A stretch of 56,820 nt of DNA, taken from assembly GCA_026399075.1 (NCBI GenBank), contig JAPLRR010000005.1, forward strand, positions 1 to 56,820. Direction: 5' to 3'. Source of the DNA: Methylococcales bacterium (GTDB lineage: Bacteria; Pseudomonadota; Gammaproteobacteria; Methylococcales; Methylomonadaceae). The number at the start of each line of letters is the position of its first letter. The stretch's first letter is position 1. Below the pieces are notes generated by a model. It was not told where the DNA came from. It did not search any database and saw only the letters and a program-made list of their open reading frames with translations. The translations under genes and the position numbers were made by a program. Positions 9,541 to 17,842 of this stretch are shown here, in pieces.

Positions 9541-9925
9541 GAGAAGATTGGAAGGTTAGGGATGCCCGGAAAATGTAGAGTACAGTTTCTGAAAAAACAT
9601 CCGCACTTGGGCTCGCGCACTAAGGCAGATGGCGCCTGTTGTGGGAGATGTGTTGACAATGAGACAGCACGAGTGGCGTTGCTGGGCTTGAGAAAGCGGC
9701 AGTTATCGGGCGGTGTGGCGTTTTATTAGTGGGTGGGTAGGCTGACCGACGCCCGTGGCGGAATCGTTGCTGCCAGTGGGAACCTTAGCCACTTACCCTT
9801 TGATTAGCGGGTCATAATTCGCTGGGCAAAAATAGCGAGCCGCTTTTGATCGATGAGTGTATCTTCCAAGCCGCAGAAATCAGTAGGGCTCGTGCAAAGG
9901 CGGCCTAGGTTTTGGTAAATTCATT
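9541..9925 (+). mobile_element. Internally deleted, decayed copy of the IS at 29517-31014
   Basis: 9541-9730 matches the start of the 29517-31014 element in patches (TACAGTTTCTGAAAAA, CTAAGGCAG, GGCGGTGTGGCG). 9770-9918 matches its middle and right end (ACCCTTTGAT, CGCTGGGCAAAAATAGCGA, ATCTTCCAAGCCGCAGAAATC, GCGGCCTAGGTTTTGG). About 1 kb of transposase is missing between these parts, and the terminal tips are not recognisable. No frame is intact. Confidence 0.75.
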
Positions 9926-9951
9926 GGTTGTTAGAAATGAGTTCGCAGGGC

Positions 9952-9972
9952 TAAATATTGGAAATTTGCTGT
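9952..9972 (-). repeat. Inverted eighth iteron copy beyond the IS remnant
   Basis: The reverse complement of this 21-mer is ACAGCAAATTTCCAATATTT plus A, identical to the iteron consensus but opposite in orientation to the array 560 bp away. It could be a second Rep-binding site (copy-number control by pairing) or a relic of a larger origin cut by the IS remnant at 9541-9925. Confidence 0.65.
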
Positions 9973-10131
9973 AATTTTTGGATAGGCTTAATAAGAAAAT
10001 CTTATCTTCCTACCCCTATGCTAGCAGCGGTTTTACTGCCCGCCGCTTCACGGTGACACGGTTGCTTGGGTGCGTAAAACCCGCAAGCTCAGAATTCGGG
10101 CAGATGCTTGGAAGGCCGTGTGGGTGCTAGG

Positions 10132-11211
10132 TCAATTCTGATGGTGTAGCCCGCAATCAACAACTTTGTCCGCTTCTTCTTGCCTAAAATGCTTGTAGTC
10201 GTAGAATCGTTGGTTAACATCGTTGCCTTGTAACAAGTCCGTGCAATCAGTGACGCTTTCTGCTTCAGTTAATTCAGTCATTTTCTGTTTGAACTCGGCC
10301 AGGCGTTTTGCCCCATATGCATGGGCAACTTGGGGATGCAGCGGGTTCAAATAGTAGGTGGCCTCAATTTTTTCATCCTTTAGCCACTTGGCAAGTTTCC
10401 TGAAATCCTCAAACCGGCTGTTAATCCATGGCGGGGCTTTGACTGGTTTGGCATTGGCGGGGAATTGTTTGCGGATAAATGCGCTGTGATCTTGCCCAAT
10501 CTCCCGGTCATAGCGTTCCAGGAAATATCGCCCGGTTCCTTCGATGTCATAACGGACGGAAGGCTTACCGCTGATGCTGGTTACCAAGCGGCTAAACCCG
10601 TCCTTAAGGCTTGCGGCGAACAGGTAATTGAAGGCCATTCGTTGCCGGCTTTTGCCACTGGCTTCAGGATGAAGTTCATATGCGGGGCCATAGGATTTAC
10701 TATCCGTAAACGCGATCGGTTCCAGCCCGTAGACTACGGTTTTAATTGTTACCCCGTTCCGTTTCAATGCCTGTAGTGTTGCTAGAATTTCATCGGGTTT
10801 GGCCGCCAGGAACGCCAGATTGTAGAAGTTCCGGTTTGGAAAATGTTGGTTTACTAAGGCCGGATCTACCAGCCCCATAATTGAGGAGCCAACAATAAAG
10901 GCGTCATGGTTGGTGGCCGGGTTGTTGCCGTTGCTTTTTTTATCAGCGGCTTGGTTGTTGATTTGCCCGATAATTGCTTGCGGTGAGTTGGGGGTAGATT
11001 CTTTTGCTTGTTTCAGTAAATATTCGACCTTTAAATACCGCTCGTTGGTTGTCGATGAGGAATAGCGGTCGCCGATTGAATAGGTTGCTTTAAAAATCTG
11101 GTAGGGATTTACCAGCACGTTCCAGACCGGTAACGACCAGGCTGCAATACCACCCGCCACTAATGCCACTTTCCAAAACGATTCAAAACTGCCAATAGAT
11201 AAAGCTTTCAT
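10132..11211 (-). CDS. SGNH/DltD-AlgJ-like membrane-anchored protein, partner of MBOAT acyltransferase
   Basis: 359 residues. An N-terminal membrane anchor (about 14-34) precedes a periplasmic domain with block I FIVGSSIMGL (GSS at 108-110) and a C-terminal DYKHF (Asp about 338, His about 341), consistent with an SGNH Ser-His-Asp triad. It overlaps the upstream MBOAT gene by 29 bp. In known systems (AlgI with AlgJ/AlgX, DltB with DltD) the MBOAT moves an acyl group across the membrane and the SGNH partner transfers it to an extracellular polymer. The polymer acylated here is unknown, since no polysaccharide synthase is nearby. Confidence 0.75.
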   Translation of the reverse strand: MKALSIGSFESFWKVALVAGGIAAWSLPVWNVLVNPYQIFKATYSIGDRYSSSTTNERYLKVEYLLKQAKESTPNSPQAIIGQINNQAADKKSNGNNPATNHDAFIVGSSIMGLVDPALVNQHFPNRNFYNLAFLAAKPDEILATLQALKRNGVTIKTVVYGLEPIAFTDSKSYGPAYELHPEASGKSRQRMAFNYLFAASLKDGFSRLVTSISGKPSVRYDIEGTGRYFLERYDREIGQDHSAFIRKQFPANAKPVKAPPWINSRFEDFRKLAKWLKDEKIEATYYLNPLHPQVAHAYGAKRLAEFKQKMTELTEAESVTDCTDLLQGNDVNQRFYDYKHFRQEEADKVVDCGLHHQN

Positions 11212-12589
11212 GCGATCCTGCTAACCAGATGCTGGTAAAAAATAGGGTGGTGAAATAAGCCAGGGTTTTGAAATTAGGCTCAAGCTGTTGGACCGCTTTC
11301 TGGGCATTGGCGTATTCCAGGCAGATTGCCAGCAGAATACTGCCTTGCACGAGTTCCATGCCGGTGATTAATGTTGTTTGCGTACAGGTCTGGCAAATTC
11401 CGGATACGGCGCTGGGAATGGCAAAACCATTGGCCCCGATCATCCCCTGCCACACGCTAAGGGCTTGGTCCACGGATTCTGCACGGAATACCACCCACGC
11501 CACTGTTACCGACAGGAAGGTCAGTGCGATTGCGTAGGGTTCCGGCAGGCTGTTCCCGGTTTGCCTCCAGATCCGGTTGATGCCAATAAACACCCCATGT
11601 AACACCCCCCACAGCACAAATGTCCATGCCGCGCCATGCCAGAAGCCGCCTATGATCATGGTTATGCCTGCTGCGAACAGGCTGTTGCTGAAGCCCTTGC
11701 GATTGCCGCCCAACGGGATGTATACATAGTCCCTAAGGAATCGGGACAGCGTCATGTGCCAGCGTTGCCAAAAGTCGGCGATGCTGGTTGCCTGGTAGGG
11801 GGAATTGAAGTTTTGTGGCAGGAGGATGCCGAACATCAGGCCTACCCCAATCGCCATATCCGAGTAGCCGGAGAAATCAAAATAGATTTGTAGGCCATAG
11901 CCGATTGCTGCAACCCAGGACTCAAAAAATTGGAGCACTGTGTTCGCCGCGAACAGCGGGTCAACCGTTTCGGCGATGCGGTCCGCGATCACGCTTTTTT
12001 TGAACAGCCCCACCGCAAAAAGGGTCAAGCCTTGGGAAAATTGTTTGGCGTCAAATGTGGTCCGGTCCCGCAACTGTGGCATAACATCGGCGTAATGCAG
12101 TATCGGCCCTGCGATCAAATGCGGATAGAACGAAATCGAAAAGGCAAAGCGGCGTAGGTTGAAGTCGCTGACGTAGCCTTTGTAACAATCAACCAGGTAA
12201 GCGATGACCTGAAAGGTGAAGAACGATAGGCCTAGGGGCAAGATCAGGTGCAGTGGTGGGTTATGGCCCCCGGACAGCGCGTTCCAGTTTTCAATGAAGA
12301 AATCGGCGTATTTGAAATAACCGAGCAGGCCAATGTTGTAAGCAAGACCTGCCACCAGCAAGGCTTTGGATTTTGTCTTGGCGAGTGTCTGGCCAAGGTA
12401 AAAGTTGAAGACGGCGTTACCGATTAGTAGTGGCACGTAACGCATATCCCACCATCCGTAAAAGTAAACCGAACTGATGATAACCAGCATTTGGGCCAGT
12501 TTCTCGCGTCCCAGCCGCTGCAAAAACCACCAGGCGGCGATCGAGAATGGCAGGAAAAAATAGAGGAATTCAGGTGTGTTAAAAAGCAT
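11183..12589 (-). CDS. MBOAT-family O-acyltransferase (AlgI-like)
   Basis: 468 residues, multi-spanning. It has the AlgI-type core: FFTFQVIAYLVDCYKG (123-138), YFDFSGYSDMAIGVG (236-250), FWQRWHMTLS (273-282), and the catalytic region GGFWHGAAWTFVLWGVLHG with His near 318 and 331. Length fits the family (about 460-520). Known chemistry: transmembrane transfer of acetyl or other acyl groups onto extracytoplasmic sugars. It is first in an operon with the SGNH partner, and the two paralogous secreted-protein genes upstream share its strand. Confidence 0.88.
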   Translation of the reverse strand: MLFNTPEFLYFFLPFSIAAWWFLQRLGREKLAQMLVIISSVYFYGWWDMRYVPLLIGNAVFNFYLGQTLAKTKSKALLVAGLAYNIGLLGYFKYADFFIENWNALSGGHNPPLHLILPLGLSFFTFQVIAYLVDCYKGYVSDFNLRRFAFSISFYPHLIAGPILHYADVMPQLRDRTTFDAKQFSQGLTLFAVGLFKKSVIADRIAETVDPLFAANTVLQFFESWVAAIGYGLQIYFDFSGYSDMAIGVGLMFGILLPQNFNSPYQATSIADFWQRWHMTLSRFLRDYVYIPLGGNRKGFSNSLFAAGITMIIGGFWHGAAWTFVLWGVLHGVFIGINRIWRQTGNSLPEPYAIALTFLSVTVAWVVFRAESVDQALSVWQGMIGANGFAIPSAVSGICQTCTQTTLITGMELVQGSILLAICLEYANAQKAVQQLEPNFKTLAYFTTLFFTSIWLAGSHESFIYWQF

Positions 12590-12949
12590 GGCTAATCGCT
12601 TCCCCCTTGGTCAGGGGTGTTAGGGGGATATAAGCGTTTTTTATTACTTGGCTGTTGTGGGGGAGGTCTTCGCTTGTCATCGTTAATCGTTAGTACCGTT
12701 GAGGATTGGTTGGTATTAACTATATTACCCCGACTGAAAATCCTGTGTCGGGTCGAAAGAAGCCGTTTTTAGGCGTCTTTTGATTTGCAAAAACTGTAAA
12801 ACAGCGTGGAAATTGTTCAGGGGATTATGCCGCCGGACACCGAACAGATTGCCCGGAATCGGCGGTAGTATTTGTCGCCAGAACTATGGTCTGGGCTGCT
12901 TGTTGAATAGGCTGGGGTTCTCGAATACTTGGGCTTGTCGGGACTGCCA
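12590..12949. other. Gap between secreted-protein gene and MBOAT gene
   Basis: No gene found. It carries the second copy of the short dispersed repeat (12744-12786). The bases just upstream of the MBOAT gene should hold its promoter; nothing more specific can be named. Confidence 0.45.
12744..12786 (+). repeat. Short dispersed repeat, copy 2 of 3
   Basis: TGTGTCGGGTCGAAAGA, then CCGTTTTTAGGCGTCTTTTG. Nearly identical to copy 3 at 25051-25092, and a match in both conserved blocks to copy 1 (inverted, 2082-2118). All three lie outside genes. Confidence 0.75.
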
Positions 12950-13564
12950 TTAATGTAAGCGGTACGGATCTTTCCGCCACTGCTCGCTACTAATAATCCG
13001 GCTGATAACCCGAAGTTTCGTGGAGAATTCGTCCCCCCTTTTCTGGTCGATAAGGGCATCAATTGCCTCTTGCGCCAACCCCAATTGCGTGTGGTGCATT
13101 AAGTAAGGGCTGACTGGCAGCAGCCGGGGTTCCCATTCCCGCATGAGGGATTCGTCCGTAATGGTTTTTGCCTGTTGTTCCGCCAGGGCATTCGCACGGA
13201 TAATTTCCTGTTCCGGTGCCAGGTAATCGGGATAATATTTTTCCCGCATGGTTTCAGTAATGATGAACCAGGTTTCCGCATCGAAGTCTTCTTGGTCTTC
13301 GAAGGCGATCGCGTCCGGCCTTTTTCTGAATCGCGGGTCATCGATTCTTCGGTAGTCTTCGTCTTTGGTCAAAATCTGCCCGCATTCGTAACGGACAAGC
13401 TGATGGCTCTTTTTTGAGTTGAAGCCCGTTCCTGAGCGACGCTGTTCAGCGCACTCCTCGATCATTAATGTTTTAAGCGGATTATTCCTGGGTGTCGCCG
13501 TGATGCAGCCCGGCTGTGAGAGTGCGGTTGCGACCAGCAGTATTAGTTTGGTTGAACGCCTCAT
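12950..13564 (-). CDS. Secreted protein of unknown function, paralogue of upstream gene
   Basis: 204 residues with an N-terminal hydrophobic segment ending LSQPGC. The Cys is suggestive of lipidation, but Gln at -3 makes the lipobox poor. The segment ECAEQRRSGTGFNSKKS with a following YECGQI parallels ACAMKRMAGSKFNSQQG and YECHQI in the upstream gene, so the two arose by duplication. Both also share an MREKYYPD/LDQYYPD-type motif. The genes overlap by 4 bp (ATGA) and are co-translated. No family recognised. Position ahead of the MBOAT/SGNH pair might link them to the envelope. Confidence 0.7.
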   Translation of the reverse strand: MRRSTKLILLVATALSQPGCITATPRNNPLKTLMIEECAEQRRSGTGFNSKKSHQLVRYECGQILTKDEDYRRIDDPRFRKRPDAIAFEDQEDFDAETWFIITETMREKYYPDYLAPEQEIIRANALAEQQAKTITDESLMREWEPRLLPVSPYLMHHTQLGLAQEAIDALIDQKRGDEFSTKLRVISRIISSEQWRKDPYRLH

Positions 13565-14172
13565 TGGAACCCCCTGGCGTAATTTTCATCAACCCCATTA
13601 GGATAACGGCGATGGACTTCTCGGCCAATGAGGGCGATAAGCGCATGGTAGTCCGGTACGCTACACAACGTGTCATGATGTCCGATGACGGATGTTGTGT
13701 TCAGCATATCCCTCACCATGATCAGTTTTTGCTTGCTTAAATCAGCCAGCTTGTCCGGTAACGCGAACTTGCGGATTTCAAGGGCCACCTTGTTTTCATG
13801 AGCTTCCTGCTCCGTTAGGTTATGCCCATTGTGGGGTTCTATCAGTCTCAGGTCCGGATAGTATTGATCAAGGACCATGCCCTTTACGAACTGCCAGCAG
13901 CTGGGGTAGGTTTCGAATACGTCTTTTTTGTCCCGGTCAGCAATCCCTGCCTTTTTCAGGTGCATGGCATAGCCTTTTTGGATGATGACAATTTGGTGGC
14001 ATTCATAATGCGCTTGCAGATACCCCTGTTGGCTATTGAACTTGCTTCCCGCCATGCGTTTCATGGCGCACGCGTCCAGTTCCGCGTTTAGCTTAAGGGC
14101 AAAACGGTCGTGCGCGGTGCAGGCTGTTAAGCAGATCAGTAGGAGGGTTGCGATGAGCTTTGGCTTGGGCAT
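13561..14172 (-). CDS. Predicted lipoprotein of unknown function (paralogous pair)
   Basis: 203 residues. The signal peptide ends in LLLICLTAC, a good lipobox with Cys18. Conserved Cys pairs in the mature part (ACAMKR, HYECHQ) match the downstream paralogue. The stop overlaps the next start by 4 bp. The chain is rich in helix-forming, charged sequence. I do not recognise the family. It is the first gene of a minus-strand run that continues into the MBOAT/SGNH genes after a 360-bp gap. Confidence 0.7.
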   Translation of the reverse strand: MPKPKLIATLLLICLTACTAHDRFALKLNAELDACAMKRMAGSKFNSQQGYLQAHYECHQIVIIQKGYAMHLKKAGIADRDKKDVFETYPSCWQFVKGMVLDQYYPDLRLIEPHNGHNLTEQEAHENKVALEIRKFALPDKLADLSKQKLIMVRDMLNTTSVIGHHDTLCSVPDYHALIALIGREVHRRYPNGVDENYARGFQ

Positions 14173-14402
14173 GGGTTTCTCGCAGGCTGTTGGGGTTGTG
14201 GGGTTGGGTGGCTAAAAAGCGTGGGATAACTTTCTCACAGCTTGCAAGTTATGCAAGGCCTTTTCCTGAAGTTTTTCCGGGTGGATAAGCCATTTGCTGC
14301 GGATTTTTGGTGGGGTTTTTCTGTTTCTTTTTTGTGCTTATAGCCCTTTGGCCACAGGCAGTCTTGGCCTGCCCGCCGTTGACGAAATACTGCCGACACA
14401 TA

Positions 14403-14503
14403 AGCCAAAACGACTGTTGGCATAAGCGGCAGGTTGCAATTATACGCGTTAGGATTGCCACTATTCTGGTGCCATCTTCAGTGGGTGCGCTGAAGATGGC
14501 GGC
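14403..14503 (+). repeat. Left 101-bp direct repeat flanking the helicase/PLD operon
   Basis: It aligns without gaps to 22289-22389, with about 6 substitutions in 101 positions. Inside is a hairpin: CCATCTTCAG, short loop, CTGAAGATGG. The two copies are 7,886 bp apart and bracket the complete four-gene operon. The bases immediately outside diverge. Possible roles: attachment or target-site duplication, mobile-element end, or a recombination site. Confidence 0.85.
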
Positions 14504-15053
14504 AGCTCACCCCGCAAAAATCGGCCAGGGTGTCCATTGCAATGCCGTTCAGCAAGTGGATCAGGGGCTTGTCATTGCTTAAGTCGTGGTTGGGTGTGAC
14601 ATTAGTTTTAAATTTACAGTAGCATGGCTGACGCCAACATTCGGTAAGTTCATTCCTGGCTTTAGAGTTACTGGTGCCCCCACGTGCTTAACTGAAAATC
14701 ATTTTGGCTTAGCATAAGTGATAAAGATAAAGGATGCTGCCGCAAAATTTGTCAGTTTGAGCAATAACGATTGCCACTTGTTCAAAAAACTAAAGTTTCA
14801 TTAGTGCTACTAAGCCGATTGCAAAAAGTTAGCATGTGTTTTCCACAACGAATTGTTAGATGTACGCTATCGAATAGGATGGTATGCATCTCGACTAGTT
14901 GCTAAGCGCTTAACGCCCCTATTTTTAGAGTCACTACTAAAAAAATTTTAAAAAGTATAAAAAATTATATAAATATGTATAAAAATTTTATATTCTTAAT
15001 TAATAATTAATCTATTGTAAAGCTATAATACTAATATTTAATTGAAATTTTTA
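14504..15053. other. Non-coding leader of the sigma-54 operon
   Basis: No gene. The last 120 bp before the sigma-54 promoter (about 14930-15050) is almost entirely A/T (for example AAAAAATTTTAAAAAGTATAA). Such DNA would suit bending by IHF or intrinsic curvature between an upstream activator site and a sigma-54 promoter. I could not identify the activator binding sites by eye. Confidence 0.5.
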
Positions 15054-15070
15054 TTGGCACATAAAATGCT
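15054..15070 (+). promoter_or_regulatory. Sigma-54 (-24/-12) promoter of the helicase/PLD operon
   Basis: TTGGCACATAAAATGCT fits the sigma-54 consensus YTGGCACGRNNNTTGCW. Both invariant dinucleotides, GG (15056-15057) and GC (15068-15069), are present and exactly 10 bp apart. Transcription would begin near 15081, giving a leader of about 20 nt before the ribosome binding site AGGGG and the ATG at 15100. The operon's fourth gene encodes a sigma-54 activator, which independently supports the call. Confidence 0.85.
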
Positions 15071-15099
15071 TATATATTAATATTTCAAGGGGTAAAACA

Positions 15100-17841
15100 A
15101 TGGCTTTATTACATTACGCAAATTTAGACGATATACATCGCCCCGATGTTGTTATGGGGCAAGTTAGTTGGGGATTACAAGACTTTTATCACTATCTGGA
15201 CACTAGCAAAAAATATTTGGAAAGTGATGCAGCGGTATTGCGGTTGGGTTGGAAAGCCAGTGATTTTTGTTTAACCAGCCTTGACAAGAAGGCTGATGAT
15301 CATTTTTTTCAAAGCACTCAAGTGTATGAGTGCAGTTCTGAAAAAGATAATAATTTTAATGAAGGGAACGTCATAGCAATAATTGCGGCCGACAAAAATA
15401 CCAGGCAATTATGGTTAGAGCGAAAACCTACAAAACCATTTTTGAAAATCAATGGTAAAGAAAAAGTATTCACTAATTGGAAAACCACTGAAGCCAAAGA
15501 AGTCTGGGTGGAGCTAAACGAGCCAGTAGACAGGCCCAATGAACCTGAATCCACTTTTCGGCGTTTTTTTGAAGACGGCGTCAAATCGCTTTATCAGGCA
15601 GACCTGCCTGAATCTGAGAATTTAATTCGTCATAGATGGCGATTTGATGGTGAACTTTCCGTTAGGGATTCAAAGCCGGAGCGCAATCAGCTTTTACTCA
15701 GTGCGACACCTGATAAGGCCATGTTGTTGTTAAAGCCCAATACTTATGCCATCCAAAAACAGTTAGATGCCATTCATAAACTGCAAAATAGCCCTGAAAA
15801 CAATCAGCGTTCGTTATTACGATTATTTGAAGGCGCACAGTACGCAAAATGGCAAAGCTTTAATCAAAATAGAGGTGATCTGGATTGGAAATTATTAACC
15901 AATGAATCTCGCCCTGGTACAAAGGAACAACGTGAATTTGTTCAAATTGCGTTAGCAACCCCAGATTTTGCTTTTTTGGAAGGGCCACCAGGCTCTGGTA
16001 AAACCACGGCAATTTGCGAATTGATTTTACAATTAATCGCGGAAGATAAACGGGTACTGCTGTGTGCGTCAACGCATGTTGCGGTAGATAACGTTATTGA
16101 ACGCTTGATGGATGAAAGCAATTTATATCGCAATCAGGTTATTCCAGTTCGCATAGGTGATAAAAACAATCTGTCTGAAAGCGTTAAACCTTATCAATAT
16201 GATCAGTTTAAAAACACCGAAAAACAGCGTTTGATAAAGTTCTTAAGCCATCAAGCGATGGTATCCCAAAAGCATTTATTAGATGCGTTACAAGGAAAAG
16301 ATGACAGTGTCATTCAACGCTTGATTTTAGATTCGGCCAATCTGGTGTGCGGCACGACCATTGGTATTTTACAGCATCCTGATATTCAAAATACCGCTCA
16401 AGCCACACCTGTGTTTGATGTGATGATTATTGATGAAGCCAGTAAAACATTATTTCCTGAATTTCTTGTCCCTGCCTTATTGGCTAAACGCTGGATTTTA
16501 GTCGGTGATCCCAAACAGCTTTCGCCTTATGTTGATGATGAGGCGATGGCGGAAAATATCAATGGCTGTTTACCTGATAAGCCTTGGCGTGAAGCATGTT
16601 TGGCCGTTTATCAGGCTAAATACTTGTCAGATCAGGGCGCCTTTGTTGTCGTAGCTGAAAATCATGCAGAAAAACAAGCCTATCTTGAGCAAGCCGAGAA
16701 GCATAAAAGTTCTGTGTTATGCGTAGATGCTGATGGTGGCAATTTAGATCACTTGCCTTATGCGTCCATCGTAGTTGGAAAATCTGAAAACATAGCCATT
16801 AAGCAAAATCTACTGCCTTTAGATGTAGGTGAAATACGCGGTAATTTTCAGGGGCTGGATATAAGTCAACGCCGAATAGCCGCTAGAACAAAAAATAAAC
16901 CATCCGAAGAAAATAAAACCTGGGGAAGCGAAGTAAGTTGGCGCTTGGCCAGACAATACGAACAACGCTTAAGCCAAAGCTCACAAAGTCAACGCTTACA
17001 AGACCAAGTCGAAGTTTTATTGCCTGCCAATGATGATTTAGTGAAAGGTGGTGTAAAGAAAAAAATACAACAAGTGCGTCGTGTGGCATTGCCGTCTGTT
17101 TTAGAGTCTTTACAACAAGGTTTTGAGCGGACTGAAAACCAAAAAAATGGTACAGCCTTATCGGATGGTTTGCCTGAGTCTGTTTTAAAGCCACGCCATG
17201 TCTTACTGGAATACCAACATCGGATGCACCCTGATATTTCCAGATTTTCACGCGAATATATTTATCAGGGTAAAGCCTTGCAAGACCCAGACGACATGAA
17301 AGAAAAACGTGCATGGAGCTATTCACTTTATAAAGAACGCTCTTTATGGCTGGATGTTAAAAAAGACGGCTATCACGATAAAACCAATAGCCACAAACGT
17401 GAAGCCAACGTCATTATTGAAGAAATCCAAAAATTCGCTGCTTGGAGCAAATCCAATCTTAAAACCGATACGCAGGATGGTCATTGGACAATTGCGGTGT
17501 TGAGTTTTTATCGTGGACAAGAAAAAGAATTGCGGCAACAGTTAAGAAAATTAACCAAGCATTTTTCGGCTTATCGCAATTTTCGTCTTGGCAATTGCAA
17601 AATAGAACTGTGTACCGTTGACCGCTTTCAGGGGCATGAAGCCGATGTTGTGTTTTTATCTTTTGTTAAACAACATGCTACGATGTTTTTAGCTAGTCCT
17701 AATCGTTTGAATGTCGCCGTGACCCGGGCGCGTTATCAATTGGTGTTGGTTGGCAATCGGCAAGCTTTAAACAACGAACGGCATCTTGAATTAAAACAAC
17801 TGATAGCCAGTGTGCCTTATGGCAATACTTGGGAGAAATAG
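15100..17841 (+). CDS. UPF1-like superfamily 1 helicase (COG1112-type), first gene of the sigma-54 operon
   Basis: 913 residues. About 285 residues of unassigned N-terminal region precede the helicase core: Walker A GPPGSGKTT (295-303), CASTHVAVDNV (motif Ia), Walker B DEAS (445-448), GDPKQLSP (469-476), EYQHRMHPDIS (704-714), DRFQGHEADVV (841 on) and NRLNVAVTRAR (868 on). A roughly 200-residue insertion lies between motif III and the second RecA domain. This architecture is SF1B, acting on RNA or DNA 5'-3'. COG1112 helicases recur in phage-defence loci, and Mokosh pairs one with a phospholipase D domain. AGGGG precedes the ATG; the next gene starts 2 bp after the stop. Confidence 0.88.
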   Translation: MALLHYANLDDIHRPDVVMGQVSWGLQDFYHYLDTSKKYLESDAAVLRLGWKASDFCLTSLDKKADDHFFQSTQVYECSSEKDNNFNEGNVIAIIAADKNTRQLWLERKPTKPFLKINGKEKVFTNWKTTEAKEVWVELNEPVDRPNEPESTFRRFFEDGVKSLYQADLPESENLIRHRWRFDGELSVRDSKPERNQLLLSATPDKAMLLLKPNTYAIQKQLDAIHKLQNSPENNQRSLLRLFEGAQYAKWQSFNQNRGDLDWKLLTNESRPGTKEQREFVQIALATPDFAFLEGPPGSGKTTAICELILQLIAEDKRVLLCASTHVAVDNVIERLMDESNLYRNQVIPVRIGDKNNLSESVKPYQYDQFKNTEKQRLIKFLSHQAMVSQKHLLDALQGKDDSVIQRLILDSANLVCGTTIGILQHPDIQNTAQATPVFDVMIIDEASKTLFPEFLVPALLAKRWILVGDPKQLSPYVDDEAMAENINGCLPDKPWREACLAVYQAKYLSDQGAFVVVAENHAEKQAYLEQAEKHKSSVLCVDADGGNLDHLPYASIVVGKSENIAIKQNLLPLDVGEIRGNFQGLDISQRRIAARTKNKPSEENKTWGSEVSWRLARQYEQRLSQSSQSQRLQDQVEVLLPANDDLVKGGVKKKIQQVRRVALPSVLESLQQGFERTENQKNGTALSDGLPESVLKPRHVLLEYQHRMHPDISRFSREYIYQGKALQDPDDMKEKRAWSYSLYKERSLWLDVKKDGYHDKTNSHKREANVIIEEIQKFAAWSKSNLKTDTQDGHWTIAVLSFYRGQEKELRQQLRKLTKHFSAYRNFRLGNCKIELCTVDRFQGHEADVVFLSFVKQHATMFLASPNRLNVAVTRARYQLVLVGNRQALNNERHLELKQLIASVPYGNTWEK

Positions 17842-17842
17842 C

